In this document: positions 45,317-53,886 of the stretch, in pieces | How positions within the stretch are numbered: the stretch's first letter is position 1 | How the letters are laid out: each line of letters opens with the position of its first letter | From: Variovorax sp. | GTDB lineage: Bacteria; Pseudomonadota; Gammaproteobacteria; Burkholderiales; Burkholderiaceae_C | Assembly (NCBI GenBank): GCA_025352265.1 | Contig: JANXTS010000011.1 | Span: forward strand, 36,402-100,401 | Length of the DNA: 64,000 nucleotides | Reading direction: 5' to 3' | Translations under genes and position numbers: made by a program | Notes under the pieces: generated by a model | Seen by the model: only the letters and a program-made list of their open reading frames with translations | Databases searched by the model: none | What the model was told of the DNA's origin: nothing

Positions 45317-46954
45317 ATGATTCAAATCGCGGTTGTCAGCCGGCAGGGCGTGCCGGCCGATCGACGCCTCTCCGCGCAGTTCGGGCCGGCCGGAGGAACC
45401 ATCGGCCGGGCCGATACCAACACGCTGGTACTTCAGGATTCGACCGTGTCCCGAGTGCATAGCCAGGTGGTGTGTCGTAACGGACAGTTCTTCATCGTCG
45501 ATCGCGGGACCAATCCGATGCAGTGCAACGGCCGGCCACTGGGCTCGGGCCAGGAGTCGCCGCTGGTCGGTGGCGACCGCCTGATCATCGGCAACTTCGA
45601 ACTCAGCGTCGACGAAGCGGCGGAGCCAGCGAGCCGGCCGGCGCCGCTGGGTGCAGCGTCGTCGATGCATGCGCAGGCCGCTATGAGCGGCGCCGCGATG
45701 CCGTCCGACGATGACCCGTTCGCCGACCTGCTGGCAGGCCTGTCGGGCGGAGCGCCCGCACCTTCGCCCGCAGCAACACCTGCATCCGCTGCGCCACCCG
45801 GCGCGCCTGTCAATCCGGCGTTGCTGTTCCCCGACCCGATGCGCGATGGCCGCGGCGACCCGTTCGCCAATCTGTTGGGCGACAGCGCGCCCGCCGGTGG
45901 CGCCAAGGCCGGGGCCGGCGTGTCCGGCACGTTCGACGATTTCTCCGACCTGGCGCCCGGCGGTGCAGCGCCGATGCACATCGACGAATTATTTGGCGGA
46001 AGCAAGGGCCAGGGCGGTATTGGTGGCGACCCGCTCAACCTCGGGCCGCTCGGCGATCCGCTGCACCAGCCGAACACATCGTCGTCCGACGATCCGTTCG
46101 CCTCGTTGCAGTCGATGCCGGTGTCATCGGTCAAGCCGCGCAGCGACCACGTTCCGATCGGCAGCACCGGCTACACGCCGCCGCGGGTGCAGTTCGACGA
46201 CGAGACCGGCCAGCTGATCGACCCCCGCAGAGTCCCAGCGGCCCCGATGCGCCAGACACCCGCCGCAGCGCCTGTGCCCGCGCCGCGCGCAGTGCCGGCT
46301 CCTGCCGGTATCCTCGCCAATATCCCAGCCCATACCCCAGCCAACATCCCGGCCGCCTCGCACGATGCGCTGTATGCCGCCTTTTTGCGCGGCGTCAAAA
46401 GCACGCACCAGATGCCCGCCGAACTCACGCCCGAATTGATGGAGCGCATTGGCTCGCTGTTGCATAGCGCCACCGAGGGCACGCTGCATCTGCTGCTCAC
46501 GCGCACCGAGCTCAAGCGCGGCCTGCATGCCGACGTCACGATGATCGCGGCGCAGGCCAACAACCCGCTGAAGTTCTCGCCTACGGTCGAGGTGGCGCTG
46601 GCGCATCTGCTGGGCAACGGGGTGCGTGGCTTCATGGCGCCCGAGGTCGCAATGCGCGATGCCTACGACGATTTGCGCGCGCACGAGTTCGGCGTGATGG
46701 TCGGCATGCGCGCGGCGCTGGCGCACCTTATCTCCCGCTTCACGCCCGACGAGCTGGAGAAGAAGATCGCCGCAAAATCGGCGCTCGATGCGCTGTTCTC
46801 GTCGAACCGCAAGGCCAAGCTGTGGGACCAGTTCGTCGCGCTCTACGCCGGCATCGCGGCTGAAGCCGAAGACGACTTCCACAGCTTGTTCGGCAAGGCG
46901 TTCCTGCAGGCCTACCAGGAACAGATGGACCGCCTCAAGGCCGGCGGTCGTTGA
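45317..46954 (+). CDS. fha: T6SS FHA-domain protein Fha (TagH)
   Basis: 545 residues from ATG 45317 (GGGAG upstream; the frame also opens at a GTG at 45290). The N-terminal forkhead-associated domain (about 5-95) has GGTIGRADTNTLVL, SRVHSQVV and NGRPL. A long low-complexity Ala/Pro/Gly/Asp region follows with several DDPFADLL-type motifs (about 130-355). The C-terminal TagH/ImpI domain (about 370-545) has MERIGSLLHSATEGTLHLLL and WDQFVALYAGIAAEAEDDF. It is the expected substrate and phosphothreonine reader of PpkA. pppA follows after 44 bp. Confidence 0.9.
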   Translation: MIQIAVVSRQGVPADRRLSAQFGPAGGTIGRADTNTLVLQDSTVSRVHSQVVCRNGQFFIVDRGTNPMQCNGRPLGSGQESPLVGGDRLIIGNFELSVDEAAEPASRPAPLGAASSMHAQAAMSGAAMPSDDDPFADLLAGLSGGAPAPSPAATPASAAPPGAPVNPALLFPDPMRDGRGDPFANLLGDSAPAGGAKAGAGVSGTFDDFSDLAPGGAAPMHIDELFGGSKGQGGIGGDPLNLGPLGDPLHQPNTSSSDDPFASLQSMPVSSVKPRSDHVPIGSTGYTPPRVQFDDETGQLIDPRRVPAAPMRQTPAAAPVPAPRAVPAPAGILANIPAHTPANIPAASHDALYAAFLRGVKSTHQMPAELTPELMERIGSLLHSATEGTLHLLLTRTELKRGLHADVTMIAAQANNPLKFSPTVEVALAHLLGNGVRGFMAPEVAMRDAYDDLRAHEFGVMVGMRAALAHLISRFTPDELEKKIAAKSALDALFSSNRKAKLWDQFVALYAGIAAEAEDDFHSLFGKAFLQAYQEQMDRLKAGGR

Positions 46955-46998
46955 GACGACTGCAATGAAGCATGAAGCCATGATCCGAGGGAGCCTGC

Positions 46999-47799
46999 GT
47001 GCAGATTGAAATCATCACGATGTCCAGACAGGGCGGGCGGCCGTACAACGAAGACGTGTTCGGCCAGTGGTACAACGACCGCTTCGTGGCCTGCCTGGTA
47101 GCCGATGGCGCCGGCGGGCATGGCGGCGGCGACGTGGCGGCAGCCACTGCGCGGGCCAGCGTGTTGGGTAGTTTTTCGGCGGCACCGGCGTTGGACGCAG
47201 AGTCGATCCGCAAGCTGGTGGAGCAGGCCAATGTCGATGTGGTCAATCGCCAGGCCGAAGGCGGCAAGTTGGCCGCGATGCGCTCCACGGTGGTCTTCGC
47301 GGTGATCGATCTCGATGCGCAGGCGCTGACCTGGGTGCACAGCGGTGACAGCCGCGCCTACCTGTTTCGCAGCGGCGCCATCCTTGCGCGTACCACCGAC
47401 CACAGCCTGGTGCAGCAGATGGTGGCGAGCGGCATGATCGACGAAGAGGCTGCCCGCGTGCATCCACAACGCAACATGCTGCTGTCCGCCTTGGGATCGG
47501 TCGACGAGCCGCCGGAAATTTCAGTGTCCGATCGCATGCGGGTAGAGGTCGGCGATGTGCTGCTGCTGTGCTCCGACGGTGTCTGGGAACCGCTCGGTGA
47601 CGAGTGCCTGCTCGACACGCTTCACGCATCGCGCAATGCCACCGACTGGACCGAGCAGCTCGATGCGCAGGTCAAGGCGCGCGCCAAGCCGGGCCACGAC
47701 AACTACACCGTCGTCACGTTGTGGATGCACGCCGATGAGGACGATGGGGACACGCAACTCATGCCAGGCAGCTCTGCTGCGGCAGGGTCGTCGGGTTAG
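46999..47799 (+). CDS. pppA: T6SS PP2C-type phosphatase PppA
   Basis: 266 residues from GTG 46999 with GAGGGAG upstream. PP2C metal-binding motifs are complete: RPYNEDVFG, VADGAGGHGGGDVA, VHSGDSRAYL, LCSDGVWE and GHDNYTVV. It reverses PpkA phosphorylation of Fha and so resets T6SS activity. It is the last gene of the plus-strand T6SS operon and faces the convergent hcp operon across a hairpin. Confidence 0.92.
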   Translation: MQIEIITMSRQGGRPYNEDVFGQWYNDRFVACLVADGAGGHGGGDVAAATARASVLGSFSAAPALDAESIRKLVEQANVDVVNRQAEGGKLAAMRSTVVFAVIDLDAQALTWVHSGDSRAYLFRSGAILARTTDHSLVQQMVASGMIDEEAARVHPQRNMLLSALGSVDEPPEISVSDRMRVEVGDVLLLCSDGVWEPLGDECLLDTLHASRNATDWTEQLDAQVKARAKPGHDNYTVVTLWMHADEDDGDTQLMPGSSAAAGSSG

Positions 47800-47808
47800 T
47801 GCACAAGC

Positions 47809-47834
47809 AGGCGCAGTGCTTTCACGCTGCGCCT
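47809..47834. terminator. Hairpin between convergent pppA and hcp operons
   Basis: AGGCGCAG, 10-base loop, CTGCGCCT: a perfect 8-bp stem in the 45 bp between two convergent operons. It could stop transcription from both sides. There is no adjacent T-run, so it may need Rho. Confidence 0.45.
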
Positions 47835-47844
47835 CATGGGCTTC

Positions 47845-48333
47845 TCACGGTTGGAAGACGACGGTCTTCAAAGCGCTGCGCAGGTCCTCCGGTATGTCGT
47901 CCCGGCTGCCCAGCTTTTGGTACAGATCTGATTTCCCCTGCTCTCCCGCGCGCGCATCGCAAAGGTCGTTGAGCTTGTTGAGCACGAACTTCTGCTTGAG
48001 CCGGGTAATCGTGCCCGCCTTCGGCGACGGAAACGGATCGATCTTGCCGTCCGCCACCGTCGGGAAGTTCGCTCGACGCATTTCGTCCTTGAAGGCGCGC
48101 AGGTGCCGGTGCGTGATCGGCCCGTAGATGCCGTCGAGTACGAGCGGCTCATCGTTCGCCAGCACCGCTGGTCGGCTGCCTTCGAGTTCCGAGAACACCA
48201 TTCTGAGCAGCGCCTGAATCAGTTTCACGTCGACCGGGATATTGGTGCCGGGCGACCCGACCGACCCCCCGATGTTGTACGACGTGAACTGCTTCTTGCT
48301 GACGTCGCCTAAGAAGTTGACGGTATGGGCCAT
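47845..48333 (-). CDS. Hcp-linked protein with peptidoglycan-binding-like motif
   Basis: 162 residues. It starts 13 bp after hcp on the same strand, so it is co-transcribed. There is no signal peptide or membrane segment. The stretch VDVKLIQALLRMVF ... LVLDGIYGPITHRHLRAFKDE matches the spacing of PG_binding_1 domains (V-x-x-x-Q-x-x-L ... DGIYGPxT). The C-terminal half is helical and basic. A cytosolic protein with a wall-binding motif next to hcp is what a T6SS cargo could look like, but no lytic domain is visible. A structural Hcp accessory is an alternative. Confidence 0.65.
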   Translation of the reverse strand: MAHTVNFLGDVSKKQFTSYNIGGSVGSPGTNIPVDVKLIQALLRMVFSELEGSRPAVLANDEPLVLDGIYGPITHRHLRAFKDEMRRANFPTVADGKIDPFPSPKAGTITRLKQKFVLNKLNDLCDARAGEQGKSDLYQKLGSRDDIPEDLRSALKTVVFQP

Positions 48334-48346
48334 GTCGCACCAAGCC

Positions 48347-48826
48347 TCAGGTCACTGCGTTCTTTTCGAGGTCCCAAGTCATTTCGGGGCCGGAGCTGAC
48401 CTTGCCCTTGTCGTCCTGGACTTTGTATTCCTTCTTGATCTTGAGGAACGACACCGAGACGCTCTCGACCACATCGCCGCCGCCCGAACCGCCGAATTGA
48501 ACGCTGGAGATGAAGGCGCCCGTCAGCGTGATGATCAGGTAGTCCTGCTGGCCATCGCCTGACTTGCGGGCTGTCAGCTTCATTTCGTCGATGTGCGTGC
48601 CCTTGGCGCAAAACTGGGCGAGCACCGGTGACGCCTTGTCGTAGACGTGCGTGAAGTGCATGTCCATCGGAACGGCCTTGCCCTTGCCAGCCCCGCCGCC
48701 CGAACCCGCGCTCGATGCGTTGGAAACGCCCCAGGAAAAGCTCAGGACCTCGATTTCCTTGTCGTGGCCTTCCTTCTTGGACTCACCTTCGGCCTTGGTG
48801 ATCTTGACGAAAAAGTCTGAACTCAT
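48347..48826 (-). CDS. hcp: T6SS inner-tube protein Hcp (TssD)
   Basis: 159 residues, AAGGAG upstream of ATG 48826. This is a canonical Hcp: DFFVKITKAEGES, IEVLSFSWGVSNA, FTHVYDKASPVLAQFC, ISSVQFGGSGGGD, VSFLKIKKEYKVQD. A Gly/Ser/Ala loop (about 38-50) is typical. It lies downstream of tssC by 164 bp, a gap with a weak hairpin, consistent with separate boosting of hcp expression. Confidence 0.95.
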   Translation of the reverse strand: MSSDFFVKITKAEGESKKEGHDKEIEVLSFSWGVSNASSAGSGGGAGKGKAVPMDMHFTHVYDKASPVLAQFCAKGTHIDEMKLTARKSGDGQQDYLIITLTGAFISSVQFGGSGGGDVVESVSVSFLKIKKEYKVQDDKGKVSSGPEMTWDLEKNAVT

Positions 48827-48840
48827 GTCGATGCTCCTTC

Positions 48841-48866
48841 AAAAAACCCGGCTGTTGCGGGCGGGT
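48841..48866 (-). terminator. Weak hairpin plus T-run just upstream of hcp
   Basis: On the minus strand ACCCG, 11 bases, CGGGT, then five further T. It lies in the tssC-hcp gap immediately before the hcp ribosome site. It could partly attenuate readthrough from tssABC or be chance. Confidence 0.3.
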
Positions 48867-48990
48867 GGTGATCGGTAACTGAGAAACCTCTTGAGCTCTG
48901 GCCTCTGCGGTGAGTACCGTCCAAGGGGAGCTGTCTTGAGAACGAACCGGCCGTGCTGCTTTCCAAGGCTCCCGGCAACTTTTTTACGGC

Positions 48991-50486
48991 TTACTTGCCG
49001 CCTTTGGCCGACGGCAGCTTCGACACCAGCCGCAGCGACACGGTCAGGCCTTCGAGCTGGTAATGCGGACGCAGGAAGAACTTGGAGCTGTAGTAGCCGG
49101 GGTTGCCCTCGACCTCTTCCACGATCACTTCGGCCGCGGCCAGCGGCTTGCGGGCCTTGGTTTCTTCCGATGAGTTCACCGGGTCGCCGTCGACGTAGTT
49201 GGTGATCCATTTGTTCAGCCAGCGTTGCATCTCGTCGCGACCTTGAAGCTACCGACCTTGTCGCGCACGATGCACTTGAGGTAGTGCGCGAAGCGGTTGC
49301 ATGCAAAGAGATAGGGCAGGCGCGCGGCCAGGTTGGCGTTGGCGGTCGCGTCGGGGTCGTCGTACTCGGCCGGCTTGTTCAGCGACTGCGCGCCGATGAA
49401 GGCCGCGAAGTCGGAGTTCTTACGGTGGATCAGCGAAAGCAGGCCTGCCTTCGAAAGCTCGGCTTCGCGCCGGTCGCCGATGGCGATCTCGGTCGGGCAC
49501 TTCTGGTCGACGCCGCCGTCGTCGCTCGGGAAAGTGTGCAACGGCAGGTTTTCGACCGCACCGCCCGATTCGATGCCGCGAATGCGCGAGCCCCAGCCGT
49601 ACAGCTTGTACGAACGGTTGATGTTGGTCGCCATCGCGTAGGCCGCGTTGGCCCAGGCGTACTTGCTGTGGTCGGCGCCGGCGGTGTCTTCCTCGAAGTC
49701 GAATTCCTCGACCGGATTCGTGTTGCCGCCGTAGGGCGTGCGCGCCAGGAAACGCGGCATGCACAGGCCGAGGTACTTGGAGTCGTCCGACTCGCGCAGT
49801 GAACGCCAGCCGGCGTATTCGGGCGTCAGAAAAATCTTGGTCAGGTCGCGCGGATTGGCGAGCTCCTGCCAGCTTTCCATCTGCAGCAGGTTCGGGCTCG
49901 CGCCGGTGATGAAGGGCGCGTGCGCCGAGGCGGCGATCTTGGCCATCTCGCCGAGCATCTCGACATCGGGCGGGCTCTGGTCGAAGTGGTAGTCGCCCAC
50001 GATCGCGCCAAAGGGCTCGCCGCCGAACTGGCCGTACTCCTCTTCGTAGACCTTCTTGAAGACCGGGCTCTGGTCCCACGCCGCGCCCTTGAACTTCTTC
50101 AGCGTCTTGGCCAGATCGTTCTTGGAGATGTCCATCACGCGGATCTTCAAATGCTCGTCGGTCTCGGTGTTGTTCACCATGTAGTGCAGGCCGCGCCACG
50201 CACTTTCGAGCTTCTGGTAGTCGGGGTGGTGAATGATCTTGTTGACCTGTTCGGTCAGCTTGGCGTCGATCGCGGCGATCATGGCCTGGATCGACTTGGT
50301 GACGTCCTTGCCGATCACGGTGCTGTTGCTCAGCGCCTGCTGCGCGAGGGTGAGCACCGCCTGCTCGACGGCGCTCTTGGCTTCGTCGCTGCGGGGTTTG
50401 AATTCCTTCTGCAGCAGCGACGCGAAGTCATTGCCGGCGAACTCGACATCTTTCAGCGCACTGGGTGCTGCGGCGGCTTCGGCCAT
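48991..50486 (-). pseudogene. tssC: T6SS sheath protein TssC, disrupted by a one-base frameshift
   Basis: From ATG 50486 (GGAGAG upstream) the frame reads 423 codons of TssC to a stop at 49215. It is canonical through HYLKCIVRDKVGSFK, then continues only as VATRCNAG. The missing C-terminus (GRDEMQRWLNKWITNYVDGD through SLRLVSKLPSAKGGK, stop 48991) follows in the next frame. A single extra C in the plus-strand CC at 49241-49242 (AAGG to AAGGG on the coding strand) restores one frame of about 498 codons, the normal family length. Without it the protein loses ~80 residues of the sheath core. Either a sequencing error in a short G run or a real inactivating mutation. Confidence 0.9.
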
Positions 50487-50524
50487 GGTGTTCTCTCCTC
50501 GAATGAAGGCAATTGGGATGGAAA

Positions 50525-51052
50525 TCAGGCAGCCGGGGCAGCCGGCTCGGCAACACTGTCTTCGGGCTTCTTGCCGGTGGCCAGCGTCTGCAGCAGCGCC
50601 GGGTCTTCCAGCACCTTGGCGAGCAGGTCTTCGGCGCCGGTCTTGCCGTCCATGTAGGTCACCAGGTTCGACAGCTGGGTGCGCGCTTCCAGCAGCTTGT
50701 TCAGCGCGCCGACCTTGCGCGCCACGGCGGCAGGGGAGAAGTCGTCCATGTGCTCGAAGGTCAGTTCCACCTTCAGGTCGCCCTCGCCGGTAAGCGTGTT
50801 TTCAACCGCGAATGCGGCGCGCGGCTTCATCGCCTTCATGCGCGAGTCGAAATTGTCGACGTCGATCTCCAGGAACTTGCGATCGGCCACCGGTGCCAGC
50901 GGGTCGGCCGGCTTGCCGGACAGGTCGGCAAGGACACCCATCACGAAAGGCAGCTGCACTTTTTTCTCGGCGCCGTAAAGCTCGACGTCGTACTCGATCT
51001 GCACGCGTGGCGCCCGGTTGCGGGCGATGAACTTCTGGCTGCTCTTGGACAT
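50525..51052 (-). CDS. tssB: T6SS sheath protein TssB
   Basis: 175 residues, AAGGAG upstream of ATG 51052. Intact TssB/VipA pattern: SSQKFIARNRAPRVQIEYDVE, KKVQLPFVMGVLADLSG, FLEIDVDNFDSRMKAMKPR and ELTFEHMDDFSPAAVARKV (in parts). It pairs with TssC to build the contractile sheath. tssC follows after 38 bp. Confidence 0.95.
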   Translation of the reverse strand: MSKSSQKFIARNRAPRVQIEYDVELYGAEKKVQLPFVMGVLADLSGKPADPLAPVADRKFLEIDVDNFDSRMKAMKPRAAFAVENTLTGEGDLKVELTFEHMDDFSPAAVARKVGALNKLLEARTQLSNLVTYMDGKTGAEDLLAKVLEDPALLQTLATGKKPEDSVAEPAAPAA

Positions 51053-51112
51053 TTGAAAGCTCCTTGCGGATGGTGTGCGGGTCGTTGAAAAGAGAAGGCG
51101 GCTACTCGGTGG

Positions 51113-52147
51113 CTACTCGGTGCTCGGGCGCTTGCCGGTGACGGTCTCGATGGTGTCCATCGCATTGGGTGCAAGGTTGGCCATGATTTCGAAGAAGTCG
51201 ACGCCGATGAGCTTTTTGGCTCGCTCGATCAGCAGCGGCGCCGGGTTGCCGGGCTCGGTCTGCATGAGGTAGCTGATGACGCGGTCGAGCGTGCGCAGCG
51301 CGTCTTGCCGCGTCGTGATTTCGCCACGCACCGCAGTGGGCGATGCGGCTACGCCAGGCGCGTCGGCTTCGACTTCCGGCGCGGCGTCGGCTATCGCCTC
51401 AGCGGGTGAACCCACGGCGCTCGACGCCACCTTGTGCAACAGGTTGCCCAAATTGCGCAAGCCGTCCAGATCGACGGCGTCGTGACGGCCGGTGCGTTCG
51501 CCAAGCAGCTTGTGCAGGGCCGCGATCGTCGTGCGGACTTGGAGCAGCGACTGCAGGGCGGCCGGGCGTTCGGCGTTGATCTCTTCCAGCGCGCCCTGGA
51601 TCTGCGCTGGCGAATACGTCGGCTCGCTCCCGGTGGCACCGAGCAGGTTGTGCGCGATCGCGATGTCGCGTACGCGAATGGCTCCGACACCGCGCGCCAC
51701 GCCGACTCGCGCGTCGTACAGATCGCGCAGCACCATCGCATCGTCGGTCAGCGGCATGAGCGCGTTGAGGCGCATCGTCGGGTCGTTGCCGTCGTCTGCA
51801 TCGAGCTTTGGATGTATGCCGTCCCAGTACGTGTCGAGCAACGACGTCAGCAGGCTGAGGCCCGCAGCGAAGCCCGGCATGCCGTCGAGTCGTGTAGCAG
51901 CGCGCAGCAGCAGCATCGCGGCGCGCACGTCCTTGGAACGGCGCAACACTGCATCGGCCTGTTCTGCTACTTGCCGCCAGTCGGGTTCGACAGCGGGGAA
52001 GACTGTGTCGCCGAACTGCTGCTCCGCCTTGCCCTGCGCCAGCGATGCCAAGGCCGTGAACGCCGGGTCGTACTCCAGATCGTCGCCGCAAGGAGAGGCT
52101 TCGTTGATGGGGAGTTGCAGCGCTTGGACGAGTTCGGGAGTCAGCAT
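51113..52147 (-). CDS. tssA: T6SS assembly protein TssA (ImpA family)
   Basis: 344 residues from ATG 52147; the frame opens further upstream at 52237 but that would cross the divergent promoter region. The ImpA N-terminal domain is clear (INEASPCGDDLEYDPAF, WRQVAEQADAVLRRSKDVR, YWDGIHPKLDADDGNDP). The C-terminal region (about 270-344) has TRQDALRTLDRVISYLMQTEP and PLLIERAKKLIGVDFFEIM, the short TssA type. It caps or primes sheath-tube assembly. First gene of the minus-strand tssABC-hcp operon. Confidence 0.92.
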   Translation of the reverse strand: MLTPELVQALQLPINEASPCGDDLEYDPAFTALASLAQGKAEQQFGDTVFPAVEPDWRQVAEQADAVLRRSKDVRAAMLLLRAATRLDGMPGFAAGLSLLTSLLDTYWDGIHPKLDADDGNDPTMRLNALMPLTDDAMVLRDLYDARVGVARGVGAIRVRDIAIAHNLLGATGSEPTYSPAQIQGALEEINAERPAALQSLLQVRTTIAALHKLLGERTGRHDAVDLDGLRNLGNLLHKVASSAVGSPAEAIADAAPEVEADAPGVAASPTAVRGEITTRQDALRTLDRVISYLMQTEPGNPAPLLIERAKKLIGVDFFEIMANLAPNAMDTIETVTGKRPSTE

Positions 52148-52148
52148 G

Positions 52149-52176
52149 TTGCCTGTTCGGGTTGACTGGTGATAAT
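52149..52176 (+). promoter_or_regulatory. Putative sigma-70 promoter for tssJ
   Basis: -35 TTGCCT (52149-52154), 16-bp spacer, -10 GATAAT (52171-52176), 43 bp before the tssJ start. The -10 overlaps that of the opposite promoter. Confidence 0.4.
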
Positions 52177-52200
52177 CAAAGATGCCTACGAACGGGTCAA
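52172..52200 (-). promoter_or_regulatory. Putative sigma-70 promoter for tssA-tssB-tssC-hcp
   Basis: Read on the minus strand: -35 TTGACC (52200-52195), 17-bp spacer, -10 GATTAT (52177-52172), 25 bp before the tssA start. Spacing and hexamers are close to consensus. Confidence 0.5.
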
Positions 52201-52218
52201 TGCAACGAAGGGAATAGC

Positions 52219-52740
52219 ATGCGAGCGCCTGGTACACACCGTTTGCCCTATGGTCCGTTTTTTATGGCCGCCATCCTGCGTCGGTTCGCTGCATTCGGCG
52301 TGGTGCTGGCGAGCCTCGTGCTCGCTGCTTGCAGCACACCGCCACCCAAGCCGGTGGTGACGCAGATTTCCATGACGTTGACCGCTGGCCCCGATGCCAA
52401 TCCCGATGCGCGTCTGCGCCCATCGCCGCTCACGGTTCGCGTGTATGCGCTGAAGTCACAGGGGCCATTCGAGAGCGCCGATTTCTTCTCGCTTTTCGAA
52501 AAAGACCAGGCCACGCTCGGCGCTGAAATGGCGCAGCGCGAAGAAGTGTTGCTGCGACCGGGTGAGAGCAAGAAGCTCGAAATGACGCTGGCTGCAGACG
52601 TCAAGGTGATCGGCGTGATGGCGGCGTACCGCGACCTCGAGCGCGCGCGCTGGCGTGAAGTGAAGGTGCTGCAGGTCGGCAAGCCGCTCGTGCTGACGGC
52701 GACCTTCGGCGCACGGCAGATCACCATCGATCCCAGGTGA
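52219..52740 (+). CDS. tssJ: T6SS outer-membrane lipoprotein TssJ
   Basis: 173 residues from ATG 52219 (AAGGGA upstream); ATG 52264 would also keep the signal. The signal peptide ends in lipobox LAAC (Cys38). The mature domain has the TssJ transthyretin-like pattern: ISMTLTAGPDANPD, LTVRVYALKSQGPFESADFFSLFEKD, LRPGESKKLEMTLAADVKVIGVMAAYRD (in parts). It anchors TssM to the outer membrane. It is divergent from tssA and convergent with the second TssM-like gene. Confidence 0.92.
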   Translation: MRAPGTHRLPYGPFFMAAILRRFAAFGVVLASLVLAACSTPPPKPVVTQISMTLTAGPDANPDARLRPSPLTVRVYALKSQGPFESADFFSLFEKDQATLGAEMAQREEVLLRPGESKKLEMTLAADVKVIGVMAAYRDLERARWREVKVLQVGKPLVLTATFGARQITIDPR

Positions 52741-52752
52741 TCCGGCAGTGAT

Positions 52753-53886
52753 CTAGCCGTCGAAGCGCGCCAGCGGCTGGTCGGCCGGCAAGAAGCGCTC
52801 GAACAGATCCGATGCAAAGGCCGCGCCCGACGCTTCCGCTCCTGAAGGCGTCGAGCCGGTGAGGTACAGACCGCGCCAACGCTGCGGCCGCCGCTGATCC
52901 TTCATTCGGCCGAACAACGCGTTGGCCAACTGACGCAGCCCTGGTTCCATCGCTCGCACCTGTTCGACGAACGCATGAATCGCCAGTCGGTCTGCCGGTA
53001 CGTTGGTCTGGCGGAGCAGCGCCATCCGCAATGCGTCGAGCCGAGCGGTAACCGAGCCAAAGGCGTTGGTCGCACGGTCGTCGGCGCGGGTGCTTACCGC
53101 CGCACCGGCACCTGCAACGCCCGACCAGCGATAGCCGATCACCTGTGACAGCACCTCTTTCGACAATGCCGAGCGCAGCGTGTCGTAACCCGTCAGCTTT
53201 TCGAGGCCGGTGATGACGATGTAAACCGGCAAGCGCAGATGCAGGTGTTCAGCGGCTTCGTCGATCAGGTGGCGCATGCGCATGGCCGATGACTCTTCCG
53301 TTGTTTCGGCATCTCCGGTTGCTGGCCACAACAGACTGCTTGCGCCAACGCAAACGACGATGCCGTTCAGCGGAAGGCGTGGGCGCTGCTGCGCCAGCGC
53401 CAGCAACGCCTGGCACCAAAGGCGCCGTACGGCCAGATCGCCCGGCGGTTGCAACACCCGCGGATCGATGCCGGCGGCGACCATCGACGGCAGTGCGTGC
53501 CATTGCCAAAAGGGCCGGAACGTGTCGGCCCCGACGGCCGACGTACTCGCTGCGTCGAGCAGGCGCGGCACATCGGCGGCCGCATCGCCGAGGAACAAGA
53601 ACCAGGGAATTCGATACAACGCCGCCCGGCTGCCAGTCGATCGGATCGATGCCTGTCGGGCCTGCCGGGGTGCTTCGCCCAAGTCGTCGAGCGTGGCTTG
53701 TTCGGCCGGTGATTCGGCACCGCCGCAAAGCGCGAGTTGCCTCTGCAAGCTGCGCCGTCGCGCTACACGGCGTCGGCCTGCGAGACGCCACCACAGTGAG
53801 ACTGCGCCGCCTAAGCAGACAGCCACGAGCAGCCAGAACACCAGCGGAAGCTGGGAAAGCACGGCGACGGCGGGGGTGGCAGTCAT
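52753..53886 (-). CDS. Truncated TssM/IcmF N-terminal-like protein with degenerate Walker A
   Basis: 377 residues. One N-terminal transmembrane helix (about 12-34), then a domain that aligns by eye with the TssM cytoplasmic NTPase-like region: YRIPWFLFLGDAAADVPRLL versus LPWYVFIGAPGAGKTTALV, RLPLNGIVVCVGASSLL versus RPLNGVFLTVSVADLL, and LRLPVYIVITGLEKLTGYD versus RLPVYVLVTKSDLLYGF. The GxxGxGKT loop is lost, and the long periplasmic part is absent; the C-terminus ends in a FERFLPADQPLA motif. It overlaps the preceding DotU-like gene by 4 bp. It is probably a scaffold or regulatory paralogue of TssM. Confidence 0.75.
   Translation of the reverse strand: MTATPAVAVLSQLPLVFWLLVAVCLGGAVSLWWRLAGRRRVARRRSLQRQLALCGGAESPAEQATLDDLGEAPRQARQASIRSTGSRAALYRIPWFLFLGDAAADVPRLLDAASTSAVGADTFRPFWQWHALPSMVAAGIDPRVLQPPGDLAVRRLWCQALLALAQQRPRLPLNGIVVCVGASSLLWPATGDAETTEESSAMRMRHLIDEAAEHLHLRLPVYIVITGLEKLTGYDTLRSALSKEVLSQVIGYRWSGVAGAGAAVSTRADDRATNAFGSVTARLDALRMALLRQTNVPADRLAIHAFVEQVRAMEPGLRQLANALFGRMKDQRRPQRWRGLYLTGSTPSGAEASGAAFASDLFERFLPADQPLARFDG

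Noticed and set aside
49215..49260. Programmed ribosomal frameshift in tssC
   Set aside because: No slippery heptamer, downstream pseudoknot or stimulatory Shine-Dalgarno is apparent, and tssC is not known to use recoding; mutation or sequencing error is simpler.
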